This document shows, one piece after another, positions 1 to 7,755 of a DNA stretch of 64,000 nucleotides. The position numbers and the translations under genes are program-made. The stretch is from Nitrospirota bacterium (lineage in GTDB: Bacteria > Nitrospirota > Thermodesulfovibrionia > Thermodesulfovibrionales > Dissulfurispiraceae). The DNA lies in contig JBFMHE010000006.1 of assembly GCA_040752355.1 (NCBI GenBank), positions 1-64,000 on the forward strand, written 5' to 3'. Position 1 is the first letter of the stretch, and the number at the start of each line of letters is the position of its first letter. Under the pieces are notes generated by a model, which saw only the letters and a list, made by a program, of their open reading frames with translations, was not told where the DNA came from and did not search any database.

Positions 1-114
1 CATGGCTAATACTTTCGTGATCGCCGCCGTCAAGGTCGTCTTGCCGTGGTCTACATGCCCGATCGTCCCCACATTCACATGCGGCTTTACCCTCTCAAAT
101 TTTGCCTTCGCCAT
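1..114 (-). CDS. tuf: Elongation factor Tu, N-terminal fragment (runs off the left edge)
   Basis: EF-Tu is the GTPase that brings aminoacyl-tRNA to the ribosome. Only the first 38 codons are inside the window; the gene continues beyond position 1. The start [16 protein letters not shown] and the P-loop GHVDHGKT followed by [11 protein letters not shown] are diagnostic for EF-Tu. The ATG at 114 follows a strong ribosome binding site (AAGGAGG on the minus strand). It lies downstream of four minus-strand tRNA genes in the same order as the E. coli thrU-tyrU-glyT-thrT-tufB operon, so it is probably co-transcribed with them from the promoter near 886-915. Identity is essentially certain for the part seen. 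Confidence 0.97.
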   Translation of the reverse strand, partial: MAKAKFERVKPHVNVGTIGHVDHGKTTLTAAITKVLAM

Positions 115-215
115 ATCTCCTCCTTGCTAAAAATCGAAAATAAAAAAATCAAAAACGCACAATGAAGGATTCCATAACGCTTACTGCTGCATCCCACGCT
201 GCTTCAATGCGTCAG

Positions 216-288
216 AGCCCATGACCGGAATCGAACCGGTGACCTCTTCCTTACCAAGGAAGTGCTCTGCCGACTGAGCTACATGGGC
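216..288 (-). tRNA. tRNA-Thr (GGT anticodon)
   Basis: On the minus strand the sequence folds as a cloverleaf: 7-bp acceptor GCCCATG, D-arm GCTC...GAGC, anticodon stem CTTCC/GGAAG with loop TTGGTAA (anticodon GGT), and a T-arm with GGTTCGATTCC. CCA is not encoded. It lies directly upstream of tuf in a tRNA-tuf operon. Confidence 0.96.
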
Positions 289-413
289 GTCTCACTAAAT
301 GCGTTATAGCGTGCAGCGTTGTGCGTTATAGCGCGAGTTGAAAAAAATTCCTTTTGCCATAACGCGATGAACGCTATAACACGATAAACGCCGTAACGTT
401 GTACGGTCTCAAA
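289..413. repeat. Intergenic ACGCTATAA-type repeat tract (copy 1)
   Basis: The spacer between tRNA-Thr and tRNA-Gly is built from degenerate 8-10-nt words: GCGTTATAGCG on the left, a short core containing TTCCTTTTGCCATAACGC, then ATAACGCGATGAACGCT on the right. The two sides are roughly inverted copies, so the tract can fold on itself. Similar tracts occur at 663-801, 1398-1531, 6128-6268, 6911-7016 and 7623-7755. No gene is seen in it. Confidence 0.75.
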
Positions 414-485
414 AGCGGGAAACGGGATTCGAACCCGCGACCCTCAGCTTGGAAGGCTGACGCTCTACCACTGAGCTACTCCCGC
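414..485 (-). tRNA. tRNA-Gly (TCC anticodon)
   Basis: Minus-strand cloverleaf beginning GCGGGAG, with anticodon stem TCAGC/GCTGA and loop CTTCCAA (anticodon TCC). The T-loop is GGGTTCGAATCCC. CCA is not encoded. Third tRNA of the tRNA-tuf operon. Confidence 0.96.
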
Positions 486-577
486 AAGAACTGATATTAT
501 AAAACAAAAACAGCACTTTATGCCAGGGCACTACTGAGAGCGCCCTGCAGGGGCCGCCCTTCCGCACTGCGAGCGCA

Positions 578-662
<85 letters not shown>

Positions 663-801
663 GATTCATGCGTACAGCGATATAGCGTTCATCGCGTTAT
701 GGCCAAAAGGAACTCCCTCTCCCTCACGCTATACCGGCGCCCGCTGTACCGTTTCTTTGCTAGAACGCGATGAACGCTATCCCGCACAACGCGTCTTATG
801 G
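663..801. repeat. Intergenic ACGCTATAA-type repeat tract (copy 2)
   Basis: The spacer between tRNA-Tyr and tRNA-Thr contains GCGATATAGCG, GCGTTCATCGCG, GCGTTATGGCC, and, further on, AACGCGATGAACGCTAT. The word GCGTTATGGC-AAAAGGAA is the inverse of a segment in the 289-413 tract. No gene is supported here. Confidence 0.7.
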
Positions 802-874
<73 letters not shown>

Positions 875-885
875 GGTAACTTATT

Positions 886-915
886 AATATAGGGAAACTA
901 TTATAAAAATGTCAA
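886..915 (-). promoter_or_regulatory. Sigma-70-type promoter for the tRNA-tuf operon
   Basis: Read on the minus strand: -35 TTGACA (910-915), 18-nt spacer (892-909), -10 TATATT (886-891). The predicted start near 879 is a few bases before the 5' end of tRNA-Thr(TGT) at 874. Confidence 0.75.
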
Positions 916-1093
916 CCTGTTTTTTCAATACGGCGCGGCGGGCCGCTCCCTTCTCTCCTGCCCGTTCGGCAGGCCGGCACGGCTTGCGGTGCAGCAGCGC
1001 TGCTCGGCAAGAGAATCCGTAGACATCGAGCGGCCATACACGATCGTAGTTATTATTCAATTATAACAACCGACCCGTAATCCAGCAATTAAA

Positions 1094-1122
1094 TTGACTT
1101 TTCACCCATTATCTAGTAAGCT
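1094..1122 (+). promoter_or_regulatory. Likely promoter of the plus-strand tRNA cluster
   Basis: -35 TTGACT at 1094-1099, 17-nt spacer, weak -10 TAAGCT at 1117-1122. The predicted start near 1129 is just upstream of tRNA-Pro at 1132. Confidence 0.5.
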
Positions 1123-1131
1123 AAACAGTTA

Positions 1132-1209
<78 letters not shown>

Positions 1210-1323
1210 GTCCCGTAATGCGTAACGCGTGACGCGTAATGAGTATATATTTGCCCTTCAGCAAGGGTATTCTTGCCGCAGTCTCCAGCTCGTTACTGAT
1301 TGCGCATCACGGATTACGAATCT
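1210..1323. repeat. Intergenic GCGTAATG-type inverted word repeat (copy 1)
   Basis: The left side reads GTAATGCGTAACGCGTGACGCG. The right side carries the inverse words (GTTACTGATTGCGCATCACG, then GATTACG). Between them lies a unique core with a small hairpin CCCTTcagcAAGGG. The words differ from those of the ACGCTATAA tracts. A second copy is at 1792-1911. Confidence 0.65.
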
Positions 1324-1397
1324 GCGCCTGTAGCTCAGTCGGATAGAGCAACTGCCTTCTAAGCAGTGGGCCAGGGGTTCGAATCCCTTCAGGCGCG
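1324..1397 (+). tRNA. tRNA-Arg (TCT anticodon)
   Basis: Cloverleaf starting GCGCCTG, anticodon stem ACTGC/GCAGT with loop CTTCTAA (anticodon TCT), T-arm GGGGTTCGAATCCC. CCA is not encoded. Confidence 0.96.
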
Positions 1398-1531
1398 TTG
1401 GAAAATTGTGCAGCGTACAGCGTTGTGCGCTATGGCGTGCGATGAAGAAAACTGTTTTTCGTCATGACGAGACAAACGCTATAACGGCTTTTGCCATAAC
1501 GCGATAAACGCTATAACGCTGTACGCATGAT
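1398..1531. repeat. Intergenic ACGCTATAA-type repeat tract (copy 3)
   Basis: Between tRNA-Arg and tRNA-His. GCGTGCGATGAAG-type words on the left and CAAACGCTATAACGG, then ATAACGCGATAAACGCTATAACGCT on the right, around a core with the small inverted repeat AAAACTGTTTTTCGTCATGACG. No coding potential is seen. Confidence 0.7.
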
Positions 1532-1607
1532 GGTGGGCGTAGCTCAATGGCAGAGCACTGGACTGTGGCTCCAGGTGTTGCGGGTTCGAGCCCCGTCGTC
1601 CACCCCA
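1532..1607 (+). tRNA. tRNA-His (GTG anticodon), CCA encoded
   Basis: Starts GGTGGGCG with the extra 5' G typical of tRNA-His, which pairs with C before the encoded CCA (1605-1607). Anticodon stem CTGGA/TCCAG, loop CTGTGGC (anticodon GTG). Confidence 0.95.
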
Positions 1608-1717
1608 AAATTAAATCCGAAATTCTAAATCCTGAAAAGGTGGCAGGAACTCCGGATTCCTGACTCCTGAGCGGTTTAACACTCGGTATTTGGTGCTTCG
1701 GATTTGCTGTTACAGAT
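1608..1717. repeat. Low-complexity spacer with TCCTGA words
   Basis: The spacer between tRNA-His and tRNA-Arg contains AATCCTGAAAAGG, CAGGAACTCCGG and ATTCCTGACTCCTGAG, i.e. TCCTGA/CAGGAA words in both orientations. It is weaker than the other word-repeat spacers. No gene is seen. Confidence 0.35.
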
Positions 1718-1791
1718 GCGCCTGTAGCTCAGATGGATAGAGCATCAGCCTCCGGAGCTGAGGGTCGGAGGTTCGAATCCTCTCAGGCGCG
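1718..1791 (+). tRNA. tRNA-Arg (CCG anticodon)
   Basis: Cloverleaf starting GCGCCTG, anticodon stem TCAGC/GCTGA with loop CTCCGGA (anticodon CCG), T-arm GGAGGTTCGAATCCTC. CCA is not encoded. Confidence 0.96.
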
Positions 1792-1911
1792 CTCTTCTTT
1801 TCACGATGCGTAATGCGTAATCGGTAAAGCTGCTCTCGCTTGCACACTTCTGGATACTCTTCTAACCGGCCTTTTTCTCGTTACGGATCACGCATTACGG
1901 GTTGCGGTCGT
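1792..1911. repeat. Intergenic GCGTAATG-type inverted word repeat (copy 2)
   Basis: The left words GATGCGTAATGCGTAATCGG are answered by the inverse words TTACGGATCACGCATTACGG on the right, near the ribBA stop codon, around an unrelated core of about 50 nt. It could fold into an imperfect hairpin at the 3' end of ribBA, but there is no terminator-like T-tract. Confidence 0.65.
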
Positions 1912-3126
1912 TTACACGTTCTCCAGCATGTGCCCCAGCTTCTTCTTCTTCGTCTGCAGGTAGACGATGTTCTTGTCATGCGGCGAGCACTCCACCGGGA
2001 CCCTCTCGACCACTTTCAGTCCGTACCCCTCGAGCCCTATGATCTTCTTCGGGTTGTTCGTCAGCAGCCGCATCTTCCGGATGCCGAGGTCCACGAGGAT
2101 CTGGGCGCCGATGCCGTAGTCCCTGAGGTCGGGCTTGAAGCCGAGCTTGAGGTTTGCCTCGACCGTATCGAGTCCCTTGTCCTGGAGCTCGTACGCCCTG
2201 AGCTTGTTGGCGAGGCCGATGCCCCTGCCCTCCTGGCGCATATAGAGGATCACGCCCTTTCCCTCGTGCTTCATGACCTCCATCGCCTTGTGGAGCTGGT
2301 CGCCGCAGTCGCAGCGCTTCGAGCCGAAGACGTCGCCGGTCAGGCACTCGGAGTGGACCCTCACCAGCACCTTGTCCTCCGGAGAAATATCTCCCTTTAC
2401 GAGGGCTATATGCACGTTGGCGTCGAAATCGTTCGCATAGGCGACCGCCTTGAACTCGCCGCCGTACTTCGTAGGCATCTGGACCTCAGCCACCCGCCGG
2501 ACAAACCGTTCCGTCCGCATCCGGTACTGGATGAGGTCCTTGACCGTAATGATCTTCATCGTGTGCTTCTTCGCAAACTCCATCAGCTGGGGCACCCGCG
2601 CCATGGTGCCGTCGTCGTTCATGATCTCGCAGATCACTCCCGCCGGGGTGAGCCCGGCGAGCCGCGCGAGGTCGACGGACCCCTCGGTCTGTCCGGCGCG
2701 CTGCAGAACCCCTCCGGGCTTCGCGCGCAGCGGGAAGACATGGCCCGGTCGCGCTATATCCTCGGCGCCCGACTTCGGGTTGATGGCAGTCAGGATCGTT
2801 ATCGCCCTGTCCTGGGCGGAGATGCCGGTGGTGACGCCTTTCTTGGCCTCTATCGAGACGGTGAAGGCGGTGCCGAACGATGAGGTGTTGTCATCGGTCA
2901 TCATGGGAAGCTTCAGCTCCTCGACACGCTGCGGCGTCAGGGACAGGCAGATGAGACCCCTGCCGTACTTTGCCATGAAATTGATCGCTTCGGGCGTCAC
3001 CTTTTCCGCCGCCATGCAGAGGTCCCCCTCGTTCTCCCGGTCCTCGTCATCGACGAGAATGACCATCCTGCCTTTGGCGATATCGTCCAAGGCCTCTTCT
3101 ATGGTATTGAATCTATGCTTCTCCAT
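1912..3126 (-). CDS. ribBA: Bifunctional DHBP synthase / GTP cyclohydrolase II
   Basis: RibBA catalyses the two entry reactions of riboflavin synthesis: ribulose 5-phosphate to 3,4-dihydroxy-2-butanone 4-phosphate, and GTP to diaminohydroxyribosylaminopyrimidine phosphate. The 404-residue protein has the RibB motif [11 protein letters not shown] at residues 26-36. The C-terminal RibA half has a zinc-site segment ([16 protein letters not shown]), [10 protein letters not shown] and [12 protein letters not shown]. Both halves look complete and the length is normal. The ATG at 3126 is chosen because CAGGAGGT lies just upstream; an in-frame upstream extension to 3183 lacks such a site. The riboflavin synthase gene lies 3 kb away on the same strand but is separated by a plus-strand module. 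No FMN riboswitch is recognisable upstream. Confidence 0.97.
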   Translation of the reverse strand: MEKHRFNTIEEALDDIAKGRMVILVDDEDRENEGDLCMAAEKVTPEAINFMAKYGRGLICLSLTPQRVEELKLPMMTDDNTSSFGTAFTVSIEAKKGVTTGISAQDRAITILTAINPKSGAEDIARPGHVFPLRAKPGGVLQRAGQTEGSVDLARLAGLTPAGVICEIMNDDGTMARVPQLMEFAKKHTMKIITVKDLIQYRMRTERFVRRVAEVQMPTKYGGEFKAVAYANDFDANVHIALVKGDISPEDKVLVRVHSECLTGDVFGSKRCDCGDQLHKAMEVMKHEGKGVILYMRQEGRGIGLANKLRAYELQDKGLDTVEANLKLGFKPDLRDYGIGAQILVDLGIRKMRLLTNNPKKIIGLEGYGLKVVERVPVECSPHDKNIVYLQTKKKKLGHMLENV

Positions 3127-3198
3127 GTACGACCTCCTGGGCGCTCTCTGATCACTCTGCGCACGGTGCGGGCCATACCGCACGGTAATGCACTCCTC

Positions 3199-3207
3199 AG
3201 TATAGCA
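3199..3207 (-). promoter_or_regulatory. Extended -10 promoter upstream of ribBA
   Basis: On the minus strand TGC-TATACT (extended -10) gives a predicted start near 3192 and a leader of about 65 nt. The leader includes the small inverted repeat GTGCGG...CCCGCAC. No clear -35 box is seen. Confidence 0.5.
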
Positions 3208-3257
3208 AAATCAGGCAGTTCCTTTCCATTTCACCGCACGTCCCTGTCGAGCAATTC

Positions 3258-3266
3258 TGATATAAT
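3258..3266 (+). promoter_or_regulatory. Extended -10 promoter upstream of the cyclase module
   Basis: TGA-TATAAT at 3258-3266 is a near-ideal extended -10. The predicted start near 3273 gives a leader of about 70 nt before the short leader ORF at 3345. Confidence 0.5.
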
Positions 3267-3344
3267 AGTTGAAATTTCCGGTCGTCGTGCAGAAGCGCGA
3301 GACCGCGGGACCCGTAGGCCATGAGCCATAAGGAGGAAGCCCCG

Positions 3345-3395
3345 ATGAGACCGGGCCGTGCAGGGGAGCAGCCGCTCCGGCGGGCAGCGCGATGA
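3345..3395 (+). CDS. Possible 16-codon leader peptide, ATGA-coupled to the cyclase
   Basis: An ATG 7 nt after a perfect AGGAGG opens a 16-codon frame (MRPGRAGEQPLRRAAR) whose TGA stop overlaps the cyclase ATG as ATGA. The cyclase start itself has no ribosome binding site, and no other ATG, GTG or TTG is available in its frame back to the stop codon at 3329. The simplest reading is translational coupling: ribosomes load at the leader and restart at the cyclase. The Arg-rich peptide resembles no family I recognise. It is short enough to be fortuitous, but the ribosome binding site and the overlap together argue for it. Confidence 0.5.
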   Translation: MRPGRAGEQPLRRAAR

Positions 3396-5347
3396 GGAAC
3401 CGCCGGGCAGTTACCGGCATTGCCCTCGGCATAACAGTGCTCATGGTCATCCTGAGCATCCTCAAGCCGGCTCCGCTCGAGCTCCTCGAAAACAAGCTCC
3501 TCGATGCACGCTTCAGGCTGCGCCCCTCCCTTGTCCACAGCGATGCCGTCGTCATTGCCGCCATCGATGAAAAGAGCATCGCCAGGCTCGGCAGATGGCC
3601 GTGGGACCGAGCTCTACTGGCCCGGCTCGTACGGCAGCTCGACTGGTCGGGGGCTGCGGTCATCGTATCCGATGTCCTTCTGAGCGAGCCGGAGCAGAAC
3701 GACCCCCTGCTCGCAGAGGCGATGAGTGAGGCGGGGAATGTACTGCTCCCTGTCGCGTTCGACTTTCACCGGGATTCGCCCTCCCCTGCAGGGGAACGCC
3801 TCGCCTCCTCGTCGATCTCCGTTGCCGGCCGGGAGCTCTTCGCTGCATCCTCCCCGATTTCCGCAAAGGGGGTCCTCATGCCGGTTCGCGAGCTGAGCGG
3901 GGAGGCTGCGGGGCTGGGGCACATCACCATAGTGCCGGACGATGACGGCGCCGTACGGTGGGAGCTCATGGCTGTCGAATATAACGGGGGACTCTATCCT
4001 TCAATCGACCTGTCGGCCGCAGCCTTCTACCTCGGCATCCCTCCGGAGCGTATCGTTGTCGAGGCGACAAAAGGGGTTCGCCTCGGGGACCGTTACATCC
4101 CGACCGATAGATGGGGCCGTACGCTTATCAACTACCATGCCCCGGCGCAGACGTTCCGCCGCATCTCGATAGTCGACATCCTGGACGGCGCCTCCGACCC
4201 GAAGCTCTTCCAGGACAGGATCGTCCTCATCGGCGCTACGGACGCAGTGGGTATTCATGACCTGAGGGCCACGCCTCTCGCCCCTGCCGCTCCCGGCGTC
4301 GAAAAGCATGCGAGCGTCATCGCCTCGATCATCGAGAACAAGTTCCTGCGGCAGACCTCTCTTCACCTTGATGCGGCGCTCATCCTTTTGAGCGGGCTGC
4401 TCCTCGCCCTTCTGCTCCCCCGTTTCCGGGCTGCGGCTGCAGCAGGCGCCGCTGCAGGGCTGCTCGCCGCCCTCCTCGCTTTTACCTACTATCTGTTCGC
4501 TTATAAAGGGCTCTGGACTCCCGTCGCCTATCCCTCGCTGAATGTGCTGCTCATATTCATAGGGGTCATTACCGGGAACTACGCCGCAGAGGAAAGGAGC
4601 GCCCGCAGGATACGCGCCCTCTTCTCGAGCTACGTGGCCGAGCGTGTCGTCGATGAGCTGATCAAGCATCCCGAAGCAGCCCGGGTGGGAGGGGAGCGGC
4701 GCGAAGTGACGGTGCTGTTTGCCGATCTGCGCGGCTTCACCGGCTTTGCCGAAAAGCGTCCGCCCGAGGAGGTGGTCGCGCTGCTCAACGAGCATTTCGG
4801 CGTGTTGACGAACGTCGTGCTCAAATGGGAGGGAACCCTCGACAAATTCGTCGGCGACGCCCTGCTCGCCTTCTGGGGGGCGCCCCTGCAGCAGCCGGAC
4901 CATGCGGAGCGCGCCCTCCGGTGCGCCCTCGAGATGGCCGCAGCGCTCGAAGCGCTCAGGGAGAAGTGGAGAGCGGAAGGGAAGCCGCCGCTCGCCTGCG
5001 GCATCGGCATGAATACCGGAGAGGTGGTGGTAGGGAACATCGGCGCTGCAGAGAGGAAAATGGAGTATACGGTCATCGGAGACCATGTGAATCTCGCCTC
5101 GCGGGTGGAGTCATTGACCGGGAAGTATACTGCGCAGATCATCATTACCGAATTCACCCTGGCCAAGGTAAGGAGAGCTCTCGATGAGCAGCGTATCGCG
5201 CAGGTGACGGTCAAGGGCCTCGACCGGGTCATCGTAAAAGGCAGGGAACAGCCGGTAACCATTTACGAGGTCATTCATCACGAGCACGGGACGCCCTCAC
5301 GGGTGATCGAATACGGGCAGGAGTTTACCGGCGCCCTGAGTGTATAG
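3392..5347 (+). CDS. CHASE2-domain class III adenylate/guanylate cyclase
   Basis: Membrane-bound nucleotide cyclase of 651 residues. It has an N-terminal transmembrane segment (about 8-24) and an extracytoplasmic CHASE2 sensor (about 30-320). A cluster of transmembrane helices (about 325-398) leads to a cytoplasmic class III cyclase domain (about 435-615). The metal-binding aspartates are D445 in LFADLRGFT and D489 in DKFVGDALLAFW; YTVIGDHVNLASR (559-571) carries the transition-state Asn and Arg. cAMP is the more likely product, but cGMP cannot be excluded. The start codon overlaps the stop of a 16-codon leader. The next gene, 12 bp downstream, encodes a matching phosphodiesterase, so synthesis and breakdown of the messenger are encoded together. 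Confidence 0.93.
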   Translation: MRNRRAVTGIALGITVLMVILSILKPAPLELLENKLLDARFRLRPSLVHSDAVVIAAIDEKSIARLGRWPWDRALLARLVRQLDWSGAAVIVSDVLLSEPEQNDPLLAEAMSEAGNVLLPVAFDFHRDSPSPAGERLASSSISVAGRELFAASSPISAKGVLMPVRELSGEAAGLGHITIVPDDDGAVRWELMAVEYNGGLYPSIDLSAAAFYLGIPPERIVVEATKGVRLGDRYIPTDRWGRTLINYHAPAQTFRRISIVDILDGASDPKLFQDRIVLIGATDAVGIHDLRATPLAPAAPGVEKHASVIASIIENKFLRQTSLHLDAALILLSGLLLALLLPRFRAAAAAGAAAGLLAALLAFTYYLFAYKGLWTPVAYPSLNVLLIFIGVITGNYAAEERSARRIRALFSSYVAERVVDELIKHPEAARVGGERREVTVLFADLRGFTGFAEKRPPEEVVALLNEHFGVLTNVVLKWEGTLDKFVGDALLAFWGAPLQQPDHAERALRCALEMAAALEALREKWRAEGKPPLACGIGMNTGEVVVGNIGAAERKMEYTVIGDHVNLASRVESLTGKYTAQIIITEFTLAKVRRALDEQRIAQVTVKGLDRVIVKGREQPVTIYEVIHHEHGTPSRVIEYGQEFTGALSV

Positions 5348-5359
5348 GAGAAGACGGAC

Positions 5360-6127
5360 ATGAAGATCAGAGTTCTCGGCTGCTCGGGAGCGGAGCTCCC
5401 GGGCCATAACCTCTCGGGCTTCCTGCTGGACGGTACGATCCTCTTTGATGCAGGCAGCGCCGCCGCCGCGCTCGACAGGAGGGGACAGTCGAAGATCGGG
5501 CATATCTTCATCACCCATGCGCACCTCGACCATATCAGGGGCATCCCGTTCCTCGCGGATAACATCACCATCGAAAGGAGGAGGCAGCAGGTCGCTGTCA
5601 TCAGCATCCCCCCTGTTCTGCGGACCATAAGAAAGAATCTCCTCAATAACGCCTTGTGGCCCGATTTTTCGACCATCCCGGATCACGAGAGCGCGGTGCT
5701 GAGATACCTCCCTCTCACGGAGGGGCAGGCGGTCGCTGCCGGGGACTTCTCGATCACGCCGTACCGGGTACACCACTCGGTTCCGGCTGTCGGCTATCTC
5801 GTCGAGGACCGCGGGAAACGGCGCTTCTTTTACACCGGCGATACCGGCCCCACCCCTGCAACATGGAAGAAGCTCGGCGACCGTCCGCTGCACGGCCTGA
5901 TTATCGAGGTCTCTTTCCCGAACCGGATGAGCGAGCTGGCGGTCACGACAGGCCACCTCTCCCCGCTCCTCCTCAAAGAGGAGCTCGGAAGGCTGCCGCA
6001 CCTGCCCGAAACGATCTATATCACCCACCTGAAACCGCAGCTTGCAGGGACCATAAAGAAAGAGCTGGACAAGCTCAACCTGAGAAATCTCAGGCTGTTG
6101 AGAGAGGGGGAGACAATTACGTTATAG
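5360..6127 (+). CDS. Metallo-beta-lactamase-fold cyclic-nucleotide phosphodiesterase (class II type)
   Basis: 255-residue soluble protein. Its metal-binding motif THAHLDH at 52-58 is followed by IRGIPFLADNI, the arrangement typical of class II 3',5'-cyclic-nucleotide phosphodiesterases rather than of other metallo-hydrolases. Further metal-ligand candidates are H139 (YRVHHSV) and the TGDTGPT segment. It would hydrolyse cAMP or cGMP in the cytoplasm. It starts 12 bp after the CHASE2 cyclase with its own AGGAG site, so the two form an operon that both makes and removes a cyclic nucleotide. A general MBL hydrolase is the alternative, but the context favours the phosphodiesterase. Confidence 0.85.
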   Translation: MKIRVLGCSGAELPGHNLSGFLLDGTILFDAGSAAAALDRRGQSKIGHIFITHAHLDHIRGIPFLADNITIERRRQQVAVISIPPVLRTIRKNLLNNALWPDFSTIPDHESAVLRYLPLTEGQAVAAGDFSITPYRVHHSVPAVGYLVEDRGKRRFFYTGDTGPTPATWKKLGDRPLHGLIIEVSFPNRMSELAVTTGHLSPLLLKEELGRLPHLPETIYITHLKPQLAGTIKKELDKLNLRNLRLLREGETITL

Positions 6128-6268
6128 CGTTTATAGCGTACAGCGTTATAGCGTAAAAGACGATGCCTGCAACGCGACAGACGCTATAACGCGATGAACG
6201 CTGTACGCGATGAACGCGACAAACGCTGAACGCTATGAACGCTATAGACGCGATGAACGCGATGAACG
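6128..6268. repeat. Intergenic ACGCTATAA-type repeat tract (copy 4)
   Basis: The whole spacer between the phosphodiesterase (+) and ribE (-) is repeat: GCGTTTATAGCG and GCGTTATAGCG words, a core AAAAGACGATGCCTGCAACG at 6155-6174, then many ACGCGATGA / ACGCTATGA words. The core is the inverse of one in the 6932-6995 and 7636-7699 copies, with one mismatch over 23 nt (6155-6177). Confidence 0.85.
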
Positions 6269-6910
6269 CTAAATGAAGCCTGATCGTTTGAGCGCCGACA
6301 TGAGCGAGGCATCCTTGCCGGTGTCGATCTGGAGGAACTTCGCCACGTACTTGGCGAGGATATCGGGCTCGAGGTTGACCGTTTCCCCGGTGCTCTTGAT
6401 CCCGATGGTGGTCATCGATGCGGTATGGGGGATGATAACGACGGTGAAGGCGTCCTTCAGGACATCGACGACCGTCAGGCTGATCCCGTCAATGGCGACC
6501 GAGCCCTTTCCCACGAGATACCGCACAACATTCTCCGGCGCCTCGATCTCGACCCTCACCGCATTGCCGAGGGGAGTCTTCGAGCGGACCCGGCCTATGC
6601 CGTCGACATGGCCGGTAACAAAATGGCCGCCCAGTTTCGAATCGGGTTTGAGCGAAGGCTCGAGGTTGACGCGGTCTCCCCTCTTCAGGACGCCGAGGTT
6701 GGTGCTTTTGAGCGTCTCGTACGAGACATCGAAGGAGAGCACCTCCCTGTCGATGGTCACCACGGTGAGACAGACGCCGTTGATCGCGATGCTGTCGCCG
6801 ATCGCGGCATCCTTCACCACCTCGCGGCCCCGTATCGACAGCCGGGCGCTGTCGTCCCTCCGGTCGAGGGCGACCACCTCTCCGAGCTCTATGATCAATC
6901 CGGTAAACAT
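6269..6910 (-). CDS. ribE: Riboflavin synthase, alpha subunit
   Basis: Converts two molecules of 6,7-dimethyl-8-ribityllumazine to riboflavin and the pyrimidine precursor. The 213-residue protein begins MFTGLI(I)ELGEV, the invariant N-terminus of the family. It carries the two internally repeated lumazine-binding domains: SIAINGVCLTVV in the first half and VAIDGISLTVVDV in the second, with GHFVTGHVDGIG between them. Length is normal. It completes the lumazine-to-riboflavin step for the pathway that begins with ribBA; ribD and ribH are not in the window. It is flanked on both sides by ACGCTATAA repeat tracts. Confidence 0.97.
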   Translation of the reverse strand: MFTGLIIELGEVVALDRRDDSARLSIRGREVVKDAAIGDSIAINGVCLTVVTIDREVLSFDVSYETLKSTNLGVLKRGDRVNLEPSLKPDSKLGGHFVTGHVDGIGRVRSKTPLGNAVRVEIEAPENVVRYLVGKGSVAIDGISLTVVDVLKDAFTVVIIPHTASMTTIGIKSTGETVNLEPDILAKYVAKFLQIDTGKDASLMSALKRSGFI

Positions 6911-7016
6911 AAATACCGTTGTGCGTTTATCGCGTTCATCGCGTTGTGCGTTTATCGCGTTGCAGACATCGTCTTTTGCGCTATAAACGCTATAAACGCT
7001 ATAAACGCTATAAACG
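6911..7016. repeat. ACGCTATAA-type tract (copy 5) with 64-bp exact repeat arm
   Basis: Contains 6932-6995, which is identical over 64 nt to 7636-7699 on the other side of lepB. It ends in four tandem ATAAACGCT units (about 6981-7017). The core GCAGACATCGTCTTTT separates GCGTTTATCGCG words from ATAAACGCT words. Confidence 0.9.
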
Positions 7017-7622
7017 CTAATGAACGAGCTGCCCGATCCGTCCGAACCGGGGGAAGCTCTTTATCTTATCCCAGGACCAGTAAATGATGAACGCCTTGCC
7101 CTTGAGCAGCTTCGTATCCACATAACCCCAGTACCGGCTGTCGTAGCTCTGGTCCCGGTTGTCTCCCATCACGAAGATCCTGCCCTTCGGCACGAGGTAG
7201 GGGCCGAAATTGTCCCGGGGCTCCATGCCGCCCATGCGCACCGAGGCATCGGTGTACTGCACGTAGGGCTCGACAACGCGCTTCCCGTTGACAAAAACCG
7301 CTTTGTTGCGCGCTTCGACGACGTCCCCCTCGACACCGACAACCCTTTTTATGAAATCCTTGCTGGGGTCTTCGGGATACTTGAAGACCACGATATCGCC
7401 CCGTTCGGGCTTTGCGAGGACCAGCACGCGGTTATCGGTGAACGGGATCGTGGTGCCGTAAATGAACTTGTTCACCAGGATGTGATCGCCGATCAGCAGC
7501 GTCGGTATCATGGAGCCCGACGGTATCTTGAAGGCCTGCACGACATAGGCCCTGATGATCAGCGCAAGAATGAGCGCCGTACCGATCGCCTTCGTATATT
7601 CCCAAAGTTTTTTCTGGTTCAT
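7017..7622 (-). CDS. lepB: Signal peptidase I
   Basis: Membrane serine protease that removes signal peptides from exported proteins. The 201-residue protein has one N-terminal transmembrane segment (AIGTALILALIIRAYVV), the catalytic serine in the PSGSM motif and the general-base lysine in FIKRVVGVEGD. The C-terminal box GDNRDQSYDSRYWG is also present. The ATG at 7622 is preferred over an in-frame ATG at 7643 because GGAGAGG lies next to it and family members begin close to this point. The gene sits between two exact 64-bp intergenic repeats. It is on the same strand as lepA upstream, a common lepA-lepB arrangement. Confidence 0.96.
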   Translation of the reverse strand: MNQKKLWEYTKAIGTALILALIIRAYVVQAFKIPSGSMIPTLLIGDHILVNKFIYGTTIPFTDNRVLVLAKPERGDIVVFKYPEDPSKDFIKRVVGVEGDVVEARNKAVFVNGKRVVEPYVQYTDASVRMGGMEPRDNFGPYLVPKGRIFVMGDNRDQSYDSRYWGYVDTKLLKGKAFIIYWSWDKIKSFPRFGRIGQLVH

Positions 7623-7755
7623 TCCTCTCCTCACAGCGTTCATCGCGTTGTGCGTTTATCGCGTTGCAGACATCGTCTTTTGCGCTATAAACGCTATAAC
7701 GCGATGAACGCTATAGCGCGATGAACGCGATGAACGCTGTACGCTATAACGGTAG
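7623..7755. repeat. ACGCTATAA-type tract (copy 6) with 64-bp exact repeat arm
   Basis: 7636-7699 repeats 6932-6995 exactly. The rest is AACGCTATAACGCGATGAACGCT-like words up to the lepA stop codon. It separates lepB from lepA, so any lepA-lepB transcript carries this tract. Confidence 0.9.

Noticed and set aside
3127-3198. Possible FMN riboswitch before ribBA
   Set aside because: The leader is too short and lacks the conserved RFN segments; only a small GTGCGG/CCCGCAC hairpin is present.
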